A stretch of DNA of 64,000 bases from Streptomyces sp. NBC_00376 (GCF_036077095.1 NZ_CP107960.1:8246001-8310000), one strand, 5' to 3'. Positions 43,845 through 52,811 are shown, counted from the stretch's first letter. Notes: generated from the sequence alone by a model not told the origin. Numbers and translations: made by a program.

Positions 43845-44561
43845 AGGCTTTGGCACCGGCCGTGGCCGCTCCGCGGAATGTCCTTCGGTAGGTGAGCGGG
43901 GGGACGCCGATGGCCGCGTGCAGATGCTGGCGCAGCGAGGTGTCGCTGCTGAAGCCGGTCCGAGTGGCGACTTCGTCCACGGGCAGGGCGGTGGATTCCT
44001 GGAGGTGCCGGGCCCGGGCGACGCGCTGCTGGGTGAGCTAGCGCCCGGGGCTGACCCCCACCTCGTTCTGGAAGCGCCGAGCGAAGGTGCGGCGGCTCAT
44101 CCGGGCGTGGGTGGCGAGGTCGGTGAAGCCAGCGGTTCGTGCAGCCGCTCCAGCGCCCACTGGCGGGTGGCGGAAGTGCTCTGCCCGGTCGGCTCCGGTA
44201 CCGGCTGGTCGATGAACTGCGCCTGTCCGCCCTCCCGCCACGGCGGGACCACACAGTGCCTGGCCACCTGGTTGGCGATCGCGCTGCCGTGGTCCGTACG
44301 CACCAGATGCAGGCACATGTCGACCCCGGCGGCGGCCCCCGCCGCGGTCAGCACATCGCCGTCGTCCACGAACAGGACCTTCGGATCCAGCTGGACGTGC
44401 GGGAACCACTTGCGGAGGCATCCGCTCAGGTCCCAGTGGGTGGTGGCCCGGCGGCCGTCGAGCAGCCCGCGGCGGCCGGCACGAACGCACCGGTGCAGAT
44501 GGACACCATGCGCGTGCCGGAAGATCGTCCTGGTGGTGGAGGGCCGGGAGGACCGGAACAC
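43845..44561 (-). pseudogene. Inactivated GlxA-type AraC family regulator
   Basis: Read on the minus strand, the gene starts without its N-terminal third and changes frame near 44470 and near 44135. It also carries a TAG where homologues have tryptophan (GVSPGR, stop, LTQQRVARARHLQE; a TGG to TAG change at about 44039-44041). Recognisable parts are LLDGRRATTHWDLSGCL and VDMCLHLVRTDHGSAIANQV of the DJ-1/PfpI-like domain, RMSRRTFARRFQNEVGVSPG of the helix-turn-helix pair, and GVPPLTYRRTFRG at the end. Several independent lesions make it non-functional. Confidence 0.85.
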
Positions 44562-44729
44562 CGACTGAGCGCGTCGGGCCGGGAGGGCCGGGTGATGCCG
44601 GGAGCGGGGGTACGCGGCGGGTGACGGCCCCGTACCCCCGCCCGCACGCCGGCACGTCCCTCACGCACCGAGGATTCGCAGCCGCTGCGTATCCATTCGA
44701 ACTTTGGCAACTCTCCGAAGTCGCGCATC

Positions 44730-44735
44730 TACACT
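44730..44735 (+). promoter_or_regulatory. -10 box of a leaderless regulator gene
   Basis: TACACT lies 6 nt before the ATG at 44742, so transcription would start at or next to the A of the start codon. A TTGGCA is present upstream, but at 20 nt, longer than ideal. Confidence 0.45.
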
Positions 44736-44741
44736 GTGCCC

Positions 44742-47069
44742 ATGTCGCGCGAAGGTGCGGGACTTGAGCATCACGGGGACGCCATGGGATTCGGCTTCGG
44801 GCAGCGGCGCGGCGGGCAACCCCCCGCCGAGCGGACCAGTTTCGTCGGACGTGCCGAGGAGATCTCGCTGATCCAGGAAGCCTTCCGCGAGGTACGGCTC
44901 GTCACCCTGGTGGGCCCCGGCGGTGTCGGCAAGAGCCGCACCGCCCTGCGTGCGGCGGAGGGCCTGCGGGAACGGTTCCCGGACGGGGTGTGGCTGGCCG
45001 AGCTGTCGGCCCTGTCCGACCCCGAACTGGTACCCGCGACGCTGGCCACCGTGCTGGGCGTCCCGGACCAGGCCGGTATGGAACCCCTGGACGCGGTCGT
45101 CGCCCATCTCAAGGGGCAGCAGCTGCTCATCGTGCTCGACACCTGCGAGCACATGGTCGACGCCTGCGCCGTTCTCTGCGACGTCCTGCTGCGCGAGGCC
45201 GCCGAGGTGTGTGTACTGGCCACCAGCCGGCAGCCCCTCGACGTGGCCGACGAGCGGACGATGCCGATCGCCCCGCTCGGCGTGGACGACGCCGTGGAGC
45301 TGTTCACGCAGCGAGCCGCCCGCGTCCTGCCGGGCTGGACCATCACCGAAGCCAACCGGACACAGACGCTGGCGCTCGTCGAACGGCTCGACAGAATCCC
45401 GCTCGCCCTCGAACTGGCCGCCGTGCGGCTGCGGGTCGCCCCCCTGGCCGAGCTGGTGGCCCGGCTGGACCGCCGGTTCGAGGTGTTCACCGGCGGGCAG
45501 CGCGCGGCCTGCGCCCGGCACCAGACGCTCCGTACCACCATCGGCTGGTCCCACGAGCTCTGCACACCGGCGGAGCGGCTGCTGTGGGCGCGCCTGTCCG
45601 TCTTCGCCGGGCCATTCGAACTGTCGGCCGCGGAACGGGTGGGCGGGGACGACGGGCTCCCGTCCGACGCCGTCCTGGAGGCGCTGTTCGGCCTGGTGGA
45701 CAAGTCGGTCGTGCAGCGCGTCGGCGAGGACGGGGCGCGCTACCGGTTCCTGGACACGATCCGGGAGTACGGTGCCGAGCGCCTCGACGAGGAGAGCGAC
45801 GCGGCCGCCGTGCGCGGGCGGCACTTCGAGTACCACCGGGACACGGCCGGGCGCCTGTGGGCCGAACTCATCACCCCGGCGCAGGCCGAGCTCCATCGAG
45901 CGGTGCGCAGCCAGATCGCCGACATCCGGGCCGCGATGAAGTACGCCTTCACGGTCCCGGACCGTGCGGTGGAAGGGCTGAGCCTCGCCGTGCAGCTCGC
46001 CCCGCACTGGAGGGCGACCGGCACCCTGTCCGAGGGGCTGTACTGGATCGACAAGGGGCTCCGCCTGGTGCCCGAGGACTGCTCGGAGCGGGCCTGGGGC
46101 CTGTTCATGACCGGAGTGTTCGCCACCTGGACCGCCGACCTGGCAGTGGCGCCGGCCTTTTTCCAGCAGGCGCGGGAGGCCGCGCTGAACTGCGACGAAC
46201 AGCGCGTGGCACTGTTCACGGAGCCGTACATCGGATCGATGCGAGCGCTCTGCGGCGAGATCGACGAGGGACTGGCCGATCTGGAACAGGGGCGTCGGCG
46301 GATCGTCGCCGTGGGCGACTCGCTGGGCATCAGCATGGTCCACTACGAAGGCGCGCTGCTGCGCGCGGTGCTCGGGGACCCCGACGGGGCCCTGGAGCTG
46401 TGCGAGGTGGGGCTGGCCCATCTGGACGGCACGGGTGATCGCCAGTTCTACGGTTCCACGCTCTTGGCGCAGGGCTTCATTCTCTGGCTCGCCGGCCGCC
46501 ACGAGGAGGCTGCCGACGCGCTGCGGCAGGCCCTGGACTCCATCAGCGAGATCGGTGACGTACTGGTCGCCGCGCTCTGCTGCCTGGGCCTGGCCTGGCA
46601 CGCCGCGGAACGGGGACGTTACGTCAGGGCGGCGTGGCTGCTGGGGTACGCGGAAGGCGCGCGGCGGCTCAGCGGCGACCCCGTTGCCATGCTGGCGTCC
46701 TTGCTGGACCAGCAGGAGGCAACCCGCAACGCCCTGCGGGAAGCGCTGGGAGACACGGAGTACGAACGCTGGCACGGCGTGGGGGCGCGGCTGTCGGGCA
46801 CCGAGATCCTGCACGCGGTACGGGCGGACACCGACAGCCCGCTCTCCGCGGGGCGCCTGCCCCGCAGCCGGCAGGGGTCCACGCCGGCCGATGTACTCAC
46901 CCCGCGCGAACGGGAAGTCGCCACGCTGGTCGCGAGCGGGCTGTCCAACCGGGAGGTCGCCGAGCAGCTCGTGATCTCCAAGCGCACCGCGGACACACAT
47001 GTCGAGCGCATTCTCACCAAGCTCGCGATCGATTCGCGCACGGAGATCGCGTCGGTGCTGAGCCCCTGA
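44742..47069 (+). CDS. Large LuxR-family regulator with NB-ARC-type ATPase
   Basis: A 775-residue regulator. An NTPase comes first: Walker A LVGPGGVGKSRTALRAAEGL (~65) and Walker B LLIVLDTCEHM (~130), then SRQPLDVADE and a GRFEVF-like region. A helical, TPR-like middle (~360-660) follows (GLYWIDKGLRLVPED, AADALRQALDSISEIG). The C-terminus is a LuxR helix-turn-helix, LTPREREVATLVASGLSNRE with HVERILTKL. This is the predicted-ATPase/LuxR type (STAND-like) common in actinomycetes. The ATG is probably leaderless (see the -10 box); GTG 44736 is in frame. Its target is not evident from neighbours. Confidence 0.9.
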   Translation: MSREGAGLEHHGDAMGFGFGQRRGGQPPAERTSFVGRAEEISLIQEAFREVRLVTLVGPGGVGKSRTALRAAEGLRERFPDGVWLAELSALSDPELVPATLATVLGVPDQAGMEPLDAVVAHLKGQQLLIVLDTCEHMVDACAVLCDVLLREAAEVCVLATSRQPLDVADERTMPIAPLGVDDAVELFTQRAARVLPGWTITEANRTQTLALVERLDRIPLALELAAVRLRVAPLAELVARLDRRFEVFTGGQRAACARHQTLRTTIGWSHELCTPAERLLWARLSVFAGPFELSAAERVGGDDGLPSDAVLEALFGLVDKSVVQRVGEDGARYRFLDTIREYGAERLDEESDAAAVRGRHFEYHRDTAGRLWAELITPAQAELHRAVRSQIADIRAAMKYAFTVPDRAVEGLSLAVQLAPHWRATGTLSEGLYWIDKGLRLVPEDCSERAWGLFMTGVFATWTADLAVAPAFFQQAREAALNCDEQRVALFTEPYIGSMRALCGEIDEGLADLEQGRRRIVAVGDSLGISMVHYEGALLRAVLGDPDGALELCEVGLAHLDGTGDRQFYGSTLLAQGFILWLAGRHEEAADALRQALDSISEIGDVLVAALCCLGLAWHAAERGRYVRAAWLLGYAEGARRLSGDPVAMLASLLDQQEATRNALREALGDTEYERWHGVGARLSGTEILHAVRADTDSPLSAGRLPRSRQGSTPADVLTPREREVATLVASGLSNREVAEQLVISKRTADTHVERILTKLAIDSRTEIASVLSP

Positions 47070-47404
47070 GGGCTGTCCCGTGGCAGCGTCCCGCCCCGGC
47101 CGCCCCACAGTCGTACGTATACCCGTTCCGCCACCGGTACGTATGCCGACGCCAACGGGGTGAGACGGGTCCGACGGCACAGATACGTGTACTGACCTGC
47201 GGTTCAACGCGCGTCGCGGCACCGTGGGGTGCGGCAGGCTGGGCGTGCCGCCGGGGAGGCGGAGTTACTGCGCAGCGTTGGTGGACGGGGCTGTCGCGGA
47301 CCCGAGTGCTCCCACCTCCCTGGCGGCACACCGGAAACATGTGCCCGCGCTGTCGGCGGTGCAAGCGCATGATTCCGACCGCTGAAACCCACCCCCTGCC
47401 CCGC
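47070..47404. other. 335-nt intergenic region
   Basis: Three related words occur: TACGTATACC (47114), TACGTATGCC (47138) and TACGTGTACT (47184). They may be binding sites but are not symmetric as a group. A short frame at 47339 (MCPRCRRCKRMIP) looks like a zinc knuckle but runs into the convergent gene and has no start signal. Confidence 0.35.
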
Positions 47405-47905
47405 CTACCGGCGGCGCGCCTCGACCATGAAACAGCCGAACTCCACCGCGCGGACGTGTACGAGGGCCACTGCCGGATCGGCGAAGACCTCGTGCAGTGC
47501 GTCGTCCACCTCGGCGGCCCGTTCTTTGGGGATCTCGATCAGTCGCCCGCCGAGGATGTGCCCCCGGCCGTCGTAGGCCCGCAGCACCCGGCGAGCACCG
47601 TGCAGCTCGGCCGGATAGCCGGGGCCGGAAGCCGGTCCGTCGCACTCCTCGGCATGAACGAAGACCGGACCGCACTCGTCGTACGGGCCCGGCTCGGCGT
47701 CCGTCTCCGCCGCCCAGCGACGCAACGGCGCGTAGGAGACGAGGACGATGCGCTCGCCCGCCTCGCTGTGCCGCAGACAGCAGCGCAGCGGGGCACCACC
47801 CTCCGGATCGGTGAGGGGTGTCCGGGTCCGACCGGCGTCGTCCCGTTCCCGCAGTCGCTTCAGCACGGCGGGGTCGATGGCCCGCACCTGGTAAGTCGTG
47901 GTCAT
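47405..47905 (-). CDS. DUF1203 family protein
   Basis: A 166-residue protein with the DUF1203 hallmarks: YQVRAIDPAVLKRLRERDDA, the Cys pair and following block RCCLRHSEAGERIVLVSYAP, and the end block LVHVRAVEFGCFMVEARR. The function is unknown. The ATG at 47905 with a GGAG upstream fits the family length; the frame is open to 48073. Confidence 0.85.
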   Translation of the reverse strand: MTTTYQVRAIDPAVLKRLRERDDAGRTRTPLTDPEGGAPLRCCLRHSEAGERIVLVSYAPLRRWAAETDAEPGPYDECGPVFVHAEECDGPASGPGYPAELHGARRVLRAYDGRGHILGGRLIEIPKERAAEVDDALHEVFADPAVALVHVRAVEFGCFMVEARRR

Positions 47906-48048
47906 GGCTCCAGCATCCGCGGACGCCCGTCCCGGAGCTGGCGGGAATCGGACGTTGCCCTGCCCGTTCCGGCTTCGTCGGGGAGCGGCCGCCCGGGGGC
48001 GTGCGGTCGTCGCGCGGTGCCACCGGGGTGTCCGCGTGCCGCAGGCGC

Positions 48049-48519
48049 TCACCCGCCGCGGACCGGGCTCCACTCGTAGACCATCGGGGCGGCCTCGACG
48101 ACCTCGCTGGGCCAGACCTGACGAACGCGCTCCAGGCGGGCCCTATGGTCCTGGACCCAGTCGTCGTGCGGCTGGATCGCGAACAGCGTGGAGAGCCGGT
48201 CGGGGTCGTGGATCGTCACGCTCAGGGACCGGTCCTCGTTGACGCGAAGACCGAGCTGCAGCCCTCGGTCGCCACCGATCTCCGCCGTGCCCCTGGGCGC
48301 CAGGCCCTCCAACTGCTGCGCCCAGGTGGACAGATCCCGCTGGGAGAGGAAGAGATCGAGCCGTGCGTCGAGGAAGTCGGTGGACACCAGTACGTCGGCG
48401 CGCAGGGTGTCGTGTCCGGGCAGAACGCCGGGCTGGTGGCGCCCGGTGACGCGAACGACGCACTGGCCCCCGGCTGCGTCCGCCAGATGGATCAGGTCGA
48501 CGGGCTCCGGCTTTCCCAC
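48049..48519 (-). CDS. DUF5959 family protein
   Basis: A 156-residue Streptomyces-type protein. Matching features are VDLIHLADAAGGQCVVRVTG, PGVLPGHDTLRADVLVSTDF, and RLDLFLSQRDLSTWAQQLEG. The function is unknown; members are often found near regulators. The frame opens at 48561, but the GTG at 48519 (VGKPEPVDL) has GGAGG 7 nt upstream and is the better start. Confidence 0.82.
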   Translation of the reverse strand: MGKPEPVDLIHLADAAGGQCVVRVTGRHQPGVLPGHDTLRADVLVSTDFLDARLDLFLSQRDLSTWAQQLEGLAPRGTAEIGGDRGLQLGLRVNEDRSLSVTIHDPDRLSTLFAIQPHDDWVQDHRARLERVRQVWPSEVVEAAPMVYEWSPVRGG

Positions 48520-48639
48520 TGTGTGCCTCCGCATGGCCTGGCTGGTGCATGTCGCGTGCATTCTCTCCCATGGGCTGCGCGCGGCTGTGGGAGGCCCCGG
48601 AGAACGAGCGCTGCGATCAGTGGTTCCGGGGCCGGGCCG

Positions 48640-49248
48640 TCACGGGACGGCCCGGCATGGTTCGGCGGACCCCAGCGCCTCACGGACGATCGCGGCGGAC
48701 GCACGGGCCGCGGCGAGGACCGGGGCCGTGTCGTGGGCCGCGCGGGCGAGCATGAAGGCACCTTCCAGCAGGGCGATCACCGAGCCCGCGGTGTCCCGGG
48801 CGGTGTCCACCGCGATGCCCGCAGCGGCGTAGAAGGCGGCTAGGGCCTCGATCCACGAGGCGAAGACGTCCGCCGTCGCGCGACGCAGCGCCTCGTGCGT
48901 ACTGGCGACCTCCAGGGCCACGGTGGCGATCGGGCACGGGTCGGTGAAGTCCAGTTCCCGCAGGGTCTCGGCCGCGCCCGTGAAGGCGGCAGCGGTGGCG
49001 GTTGCCGGATCCGCCCCGTGGTCGGCGAACAGACTGCCGATCAGCTCCAGATAAGCGGCTCCGGAGGTACGGATCACCTCCTCGCCGAGCTGGCCCTTGC
49101 CTCCGGGGAAGAAGTGGTACGCCGAGCCGTACGGGGCCCCGGCCTCCGAGACGATCTGCTTCATGCCGGTCGCCGCGTAGCCCTGGCGCCGGAAGAGTTC
49201 GGTGGCGGCAGCGACGATCCGCTGCCTGGTGTCGCCGGTGGTCCTCAT
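48640..49248 (-). CDS. TetR family repressor
   Basis: A 202-residue TetR-type regulator. The helix-turn-helix lies at RIVAAATELFRRQGYAATGM followed by KQIVSEAGAPYGSAYHFFPG, and the C-terminal ligand domain has FTDPCPIATVALEVAS (a YcdC/LmrA-like segment). It diverges from the alpha/beta hydrolase gene across 58 nt containing a clear dyad, so it probably represses both genes. Confidence 0.88.
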   Translation of the reverse strand: MRTTGDTRQRIVAAATELFRRQGYAATGMKQIVSEAGAPYGSAYHFFPGGKGQLGEEVIRTSGAAYLELIGSLFADHGADPATATAAAFTGAAETLRELDFTDPCPIATVALEVASTHEALRRATADVFASWIEALAAFYAAAGIAVDTARDTAGSVIALLEGAFMLARAAHDTAPVLAAARASAAIVREALGSAEPCRAVP

Positions 49249-49263
49249 GCCGGATAGTCTCTC

Positions 49264-49283
49264 ACTAGATCGGTCTATCAAGT
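49264..49283. promoter_or_regulatory. Probable TetR operator
   Basis: ACTAGATCGGTCTATCAAGT is an imperfect palindrome (14 of 20 positions symmetric, pattern ACTnGATnGnnCnATCnAGT) in the middle of the 58-nt divergent spacer between the TetR and hydrolase genes. Confidence 0.6.
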
Positions 49284-49306
49284 AGCGGTCACGGGGAGGC
49301 CATACG

Positions 49307-50167
49307 ATGCCGGAAATCGAACTGAGCGCCGGAACCATCGAGTACACCGACACCCGAACAGACACCGGAACGGGGGACGGGCCGGGCGGGACCGTGGTGC
49401 TCGTCCACGGGCTCGCTTTCGACGGATCGGTCTGGGACGGCCTCGTGGCGGAGCTGCGCGAAGACTTCCGCGTGGTGGTCCCCGTCCTGCCGCTCGGCAG
49501 CCACCGCCACCCGATGCGGCCGACCGCGGATCTGTCGGCACAGGGCGTCGCGGACCTGCTCGCCGAATTCCTGGAGCGGCTGGACCTGCGCGCGGTCACG
49601 CTGGTGCAGAACGACGCCGGCACCGCCCAGCTCCTGCCCGGCGTGCGCGACGAGCGCATCGCCCGCCTGGTGCTCACCTCCTGCGAGGCGCTCGACAACT
49701 ATCCGCCGGGCGTCCAGGGCCGCACGCTCCTGGCCGCGAGCCGGGTGCCGGGCGGCCTGTTCCTGCTCCTCCAGTCCTTCCGGGTGCCCTTCCTGGCATC
49801 GATGCGCCGCTCGCTGGGCGGAATGACGGCGCGCGGGATCCCGTACGAGCGGGTGCGCCGCTGGTACGGGCCGCTGCTGACCGACCGGGCCATCCGCCGC
49901 GACCTCGCCCGCCTTCTGCGTTCCACGCAGAAGGACACCTATCTGCGGGCCGCCGAACGGTTGCGGCACTTCGACCGGCCGGCGCTGGTGGCCTGGGGCG
50001 CGGAGGACCGGATGATGCCGCCCGAGACCGGCCGGCGCCTGGCCGCACTGCTGCCGCGGGGGCGATACGTCGAGATCCCCGGGGCCGGAACGCTGGTACC
50101 CATGGACAACCCGTCGGCGCTCGCCCACGAACTGCGCCGGTTCATGAAGGAGGAGGAGATCGCCTGA
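49307..50167 (+). CDS. Alpha/beta-fold hydrolase with unusual active site
   Basis: A 286-residue alpha/beta hydrolase with VVLVHGLAFDGSVWDGLVAE as the oxyanion side. The nucleophile elbow reads LVQNDAGTAQ, so Asp103 occupies the serine position, as in dehalogenases and epoxide hydrolases. In the segment that normally carries the catalytic histidine, the sequence is IPGAGTLVPMDNP, with threonine in its place. A hydrolytic role is therefore uncertain. The gene has a GGGGAGG site and is probably controlled by the divergent TetR. Confidence 0.82.
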   Translation: MPEIELSAGTIEYTDTRTDTGTGDGPGGTVVLVHGLAFDGSVWDGLVAELREDFRVVVPVLPLGSHRHPMRPTADLSAQGVADLLAEFLERLDLRAVTLVQNDAGTAQLLPGVRDERIARLVLTSCEALDNYPPGVQGRTLLAASRVPGGLFLLLQSFRVPFLASMRRSLGGMTARGIPYERVRRWYGPLLTDRAIRRDLARLLRSTQKDTYLRAAERLRHFDRPALVAWGAEDRMMPPETGRRLAALLPRGRYVEIPGAGTLVPMDNPSALAHELRRFMKEEEIA

Positions 50168-50319
50168 GAGCGAGAGGCCGGTGTGCTGCCGCCGGTGCGG
50201 CCACGAGGACTTCCTGTGAGCCGTGCCACCCGGTTCGGGCCTTGCCCACCGGGGACCACGGGGCAGCCCTTACGCTGTACGGAGCAAGACCGTGCGCGGG
50301 CACGAAAAGAGGAAGCACC

Positions 50320-51096
50320 ATGTCCTTCGCTCCCCTCGGCCGGCACAACGGCGAGCACAGCGACTACTGCAACACCAGCCTGTGCTGCCGCTGTCAGCAG
50401 CGGAACTGGACGACTCAGCAGGGCAACGAGCGGTTGTGCGGGCTGTGCGCGGCCTGCTGCCGCGAATGCGGCCGGGCGCCCGCGCCGCATCTGGACGGGC
50501 TGAACGACGGGATCTGCGTGGACTGCCGCGGCCTGTGCACCCGCTGCCTCAAGCCGCTGCCCGACGGGGGAGTCTGCAACTGCCAGCAGTGGAAGCAGAG
50601 CCCGGGCAGCGACCCGATCCGCTTCATCATGCAGGGCTTTCCCCAGCCACTGCTCCAGGCACTCGGGCATCGCGTCCCGCGCACCCTGCACGACATCCTG
50701 TACGAGGAGCTCAAGCTCCGGACGGCCGCCCAGCTCCTCGACCGGATCGAAAGGCGCTGGAGCAACCGCTGGTCCCACGCGATCCACGAACGCGACGAGG
50801 AGAACCGCCGCCGCTGGGCACCCCAGGAGATCGCCGAGGCCCTCGTAAGCCCCACCAACTGCTCGAACCGGGTCTGCGAGGACGGCTATCTCCTCGCCGA
50901 CGGAGCGCCCTGCCCGTACTGCCGGCGGCCGGCCCACCGCTTCGTCCCCGCCACCGCCGAGGCGATCTCCACCTCGGAGCACGCACGGGCGACCGCCGCG
51001 CAGATCCGGCAGGCGCTCATCAGCAACCGCTCGGCCGGGAAGAAACCGAACCGCCCGGCGCAACCGGGCGCCTGGCCCGCTCCTCCCGCCCGCTGA
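50320..51096 (+). CDS. Cys-rich zinc-ribbon-like protein, unknown
   Basis: A 258-residue protein not recognised as a named family. The first ~95 residues contain about seven C-x2-C or C-x3-C pairs (LCCRCQQRN, LCGLCAACCRECG, CVDCRGLCTRC, CNCQQ), implying several zinc ribbons. The middle is helical (LLQALGHRVPRTLHDILYEE), and another Cys4 cluster comes late (CSNRVCED, CPYCRRP). The layout suggests nucleic-acid binding. A GAGGAAG site precedes the ATG. Its stop codon lies inside the first copy of a 9-nt tandem repeat. Confidence 0.75.
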   Translation: MSFAPLGRHNGEHSDYCNTSLCCRCQQRNWTTQQGNERLCGLCAACCRECGRAPAPHLDGLNDGICVDCRGLCTRCLKPLPDGGVCNCQQWKQSPGSDPIRFIMQGFPQPLLQALGHRVPRTLHDILYEELKLRTAAQLLDRIERRWSNRWSHAIHERDEENRRRWAPQEIAEALVSPTNCSNRVCEDGYLLADGAPCPYCRRPAHRFVPATAEAISTSEHARATAAQIRQALISNRSAGKKPNRPAQPGAWPAPPAR

Positions 51097-51136
51097 CCCC
51101 GCTGACCCCGCTGACCCCGCTGACCCCGCTGACCCC
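51092..51136 (+). repeat. Five perfect tandem 9-nt repeats
   Basis: The unit GCTGACCCC is repeated five times without change. The gene upstream stops at the TGA of the first unit. Unit size and perfection suggest recent slippage. Confidence 0.9.
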
Positions 51137-51139
51137 GCG

Positions 51140-51187
51140 GAGACCAACGGCCACACCGATCGGCTGATCGGTGTGGCCGTTGGTCTC
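51140..51187. terminator. Perfect 22-bp hairpin terminator
   Basis: The arms at 51140-51161 and 51166-51187 are exact complements over 22 bp with a GGCT loop. The hairpin sits between the Cys-rich gene and the convergent MFS gene and can stop transcription from both sides. Confidence 0.85.
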
Positions 51188-51203
51188 ATTGCCCCGCTGG
51201 GGG

Positions 51204-52811
51204 TCAGTGCGCCGGGGTAGCCGGCGACTTCCCGCCGGCGGCGTTCTCCTGCGCGAGCCGCTCCATGCCGCTCTGCGTCTTGAGCGGCTTCTCCTTGATG
51301 AACAGCACCGCGATCAGGGCGAGGAACGCGAAGGGTGCTCCGATCAGGAAGACATCCGCGGTCGCGACCCCGTACGCGTGCTCGACGATCTGCCGGGCAG
51401 GCTCGGGAAGCGTGGACAGGTCGGGAACGCCGTGTCCGGCGCCCCCGTTGTCCGCCGCCCCGCCGAAGCCCTTCGCCATCTCGCTCGCCACCCGGTGGCT
51501 GAGCACGGCGCCCAGCGCGCTCGTGCCGATCGCCCCACCGAGGCTGCGGAAGAACGACAGCACCGAGGTCGCCGCACCCAGCTCCGACGCGGGCACGTCG
51601 TTCTGGGCCGCCAGCACCAGGTTCTGCATCAGCATGCCGACGCCCACGCCGAGCACCACCATGTACACACTGAGCAGCCCGAACGAGGATTCCGCGCTGA
51701 TCGTGGACAGCAGGCCCATGCCCGCGGTCATGATGATGCCGCCCGCGATCAGGAAGCCCTTCCACTTGCCGCGGGCCGAGATGATCTGCCCGGCGACCGT
51801 TGTGGAGATCATCAGACCGAGGATCATCGGCAGGCTCATCAGGCCGGCGACGGTCGGCGTCTTGCCGAGCGAGATCTGGAAGTACTGGGAGAGGAACACC
51901 GTGCCGCCGAACATGGCCACGCCCACCAGCAGGCTCGCCACGGTCGTCAGCGTCACGGTGCGGTTGCGGAAGATGCCCAGCGGGATGATCGGTTCCTTGA
52001 CCACGGACTCGACCAGTACCGCGGCAGTCAGCAGGACCACACCGGCGGTGACCAGGACGGCGGTCTGCCACGACGCCCAGTCGAACCGGTTGCCCGCGAG
52101 GGTCACCCACAGCAGCAGGGCGCTGACCCCGCTCATGATGAGGACGGCGCCGAGGTAGTCGATCTTCACTTCCCGGCGGACCGTGGGCAGCTTCAGGGTC
52201 AGTTGGAGCAGCGCGATCGCGAGCAGCGCGAACGGCACGCCGATGAAGAAGCACCAGCGCCATCCCAGCCAGGAGGTGTCCACGAGCACACCGCCGATGA
52301 GCGGTCCCGCGACGGTGCCGACGGCGAACACGGCACCGAAGATGCCCGAGTAGCGGCCGAGTTCACGCGGCGGAATGATCGCCGCCATCACGACCTGGGC
52401 GAGCGCCGTGAGACCGCCCGCTCCGATGCCCTGCACCACACGGCTCACGATGAGCAGGCCGACGCTGTGCGAGAAGCCGGCGACCAGCGAGCCGACGATG
52501 AACATCGAGAGGGACAGCTGGATGAGCAGCTTCTTGTCGTAGAGGTCGGACAGCTTGCCCCAGATCGGAACGGTCGCAGTCATCGCCAGAAGCTCCGCGG
52601 TGACCACCCAGGTGTACGAGGACTGGGTGCCGTGCAGGTCGGCGATGATGCGGGGAAGTGCGTTGGAGACCACGGTGGAGGCCAGGATGGCCACGAACAT
52701 GCCGGCCATCAGGCCGGACATGGCCTGGAGTATCTGACGACGCGTCATGGCTGGTGCGGCCCCCTCGGGCGCACCGGCCGTGCCGGCTTCGGGTGTGACG
52801 GCAGCGCTCAT
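51204..52811 (-). CDS. MFS drug efflux transporter, DHA2 type (14 helices)
   Basis: A 535-residue proton-coupled exporter. About 14 hydrophobic helices, motif A in WGKLSDLYDKKLLIQ, motif B/C regions VSRVVQGIGAGGLTALAQ and GRYSGIFGAVFAVGTVAGPL followed by IGG define the DHA2/EmrB-type family. The C-terminal tail is charged. It lies 66 nt downstream of a TetR gene on the same strand, the usual arrangement for a repressor-efflux operon. Substrates cannot be predicted. Confidence 0.92.
   Translation of the reverse strand: MSAAVTPEAGTAGAPEGAAPAMTRRQILQAMSGLMAGMFVAILASTVVSNALPRIIADLHGTQSSYTWVVTAELLAMTATVPIWGKLSDLYDKKLLIQLSLSMFIVGSLVAGFSHSVGLLIVSRVVQGIGAGGLTALAQVVMAAIIPPRELGRYSGIFGAVFAVGTVAGPLIGGVLVDTSWLGWRWCFFIGVPFALLAIALLQLTLKLPTVRREVKIDYLGAVLIMSGVSALLLWVTLAGNRFDWASWQTAVLVTAGVVLLTAAVLVESVVKEPIIPLGIFRNRTVTLTTVASLLVGVAMFGGTVFLSQYFQISLGKTPTVAGLMSLPMILGLMISTTVAGQIISARGKWKGFLIAGGIIMTAGMGLLSTISAESSFGLLSVYMVVLGVGVGMLMQNLVLAAQNDVPASELGAATSVLSFFRSLGGAIGTSALGAVLSHRVASEMAKGFGGAADNGGAGHGVPDLSTLPEPARQIVEHAYGVATADVFLIGAPFAFLALIAVLFIKEKPLKTQSGMERLAQENAAGGKSPATPAH

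Noticed and set aside
47339..47520. A small + strand zinc-knuckle gene starting MCPRCRRCKR
   Set aside because: No ribosome site, and most of the frame overlaps the well-supported DUF1203 gene on the other strand.
51092..51136. A CRISPR-like array
   Set aside because: The units are 9 nt, contiguous and without spacers, so this is a simple tandem repeat. The 21-nt repeats at 30352-30456 are coding. No CRISPR-like spacing occurs anywhere.
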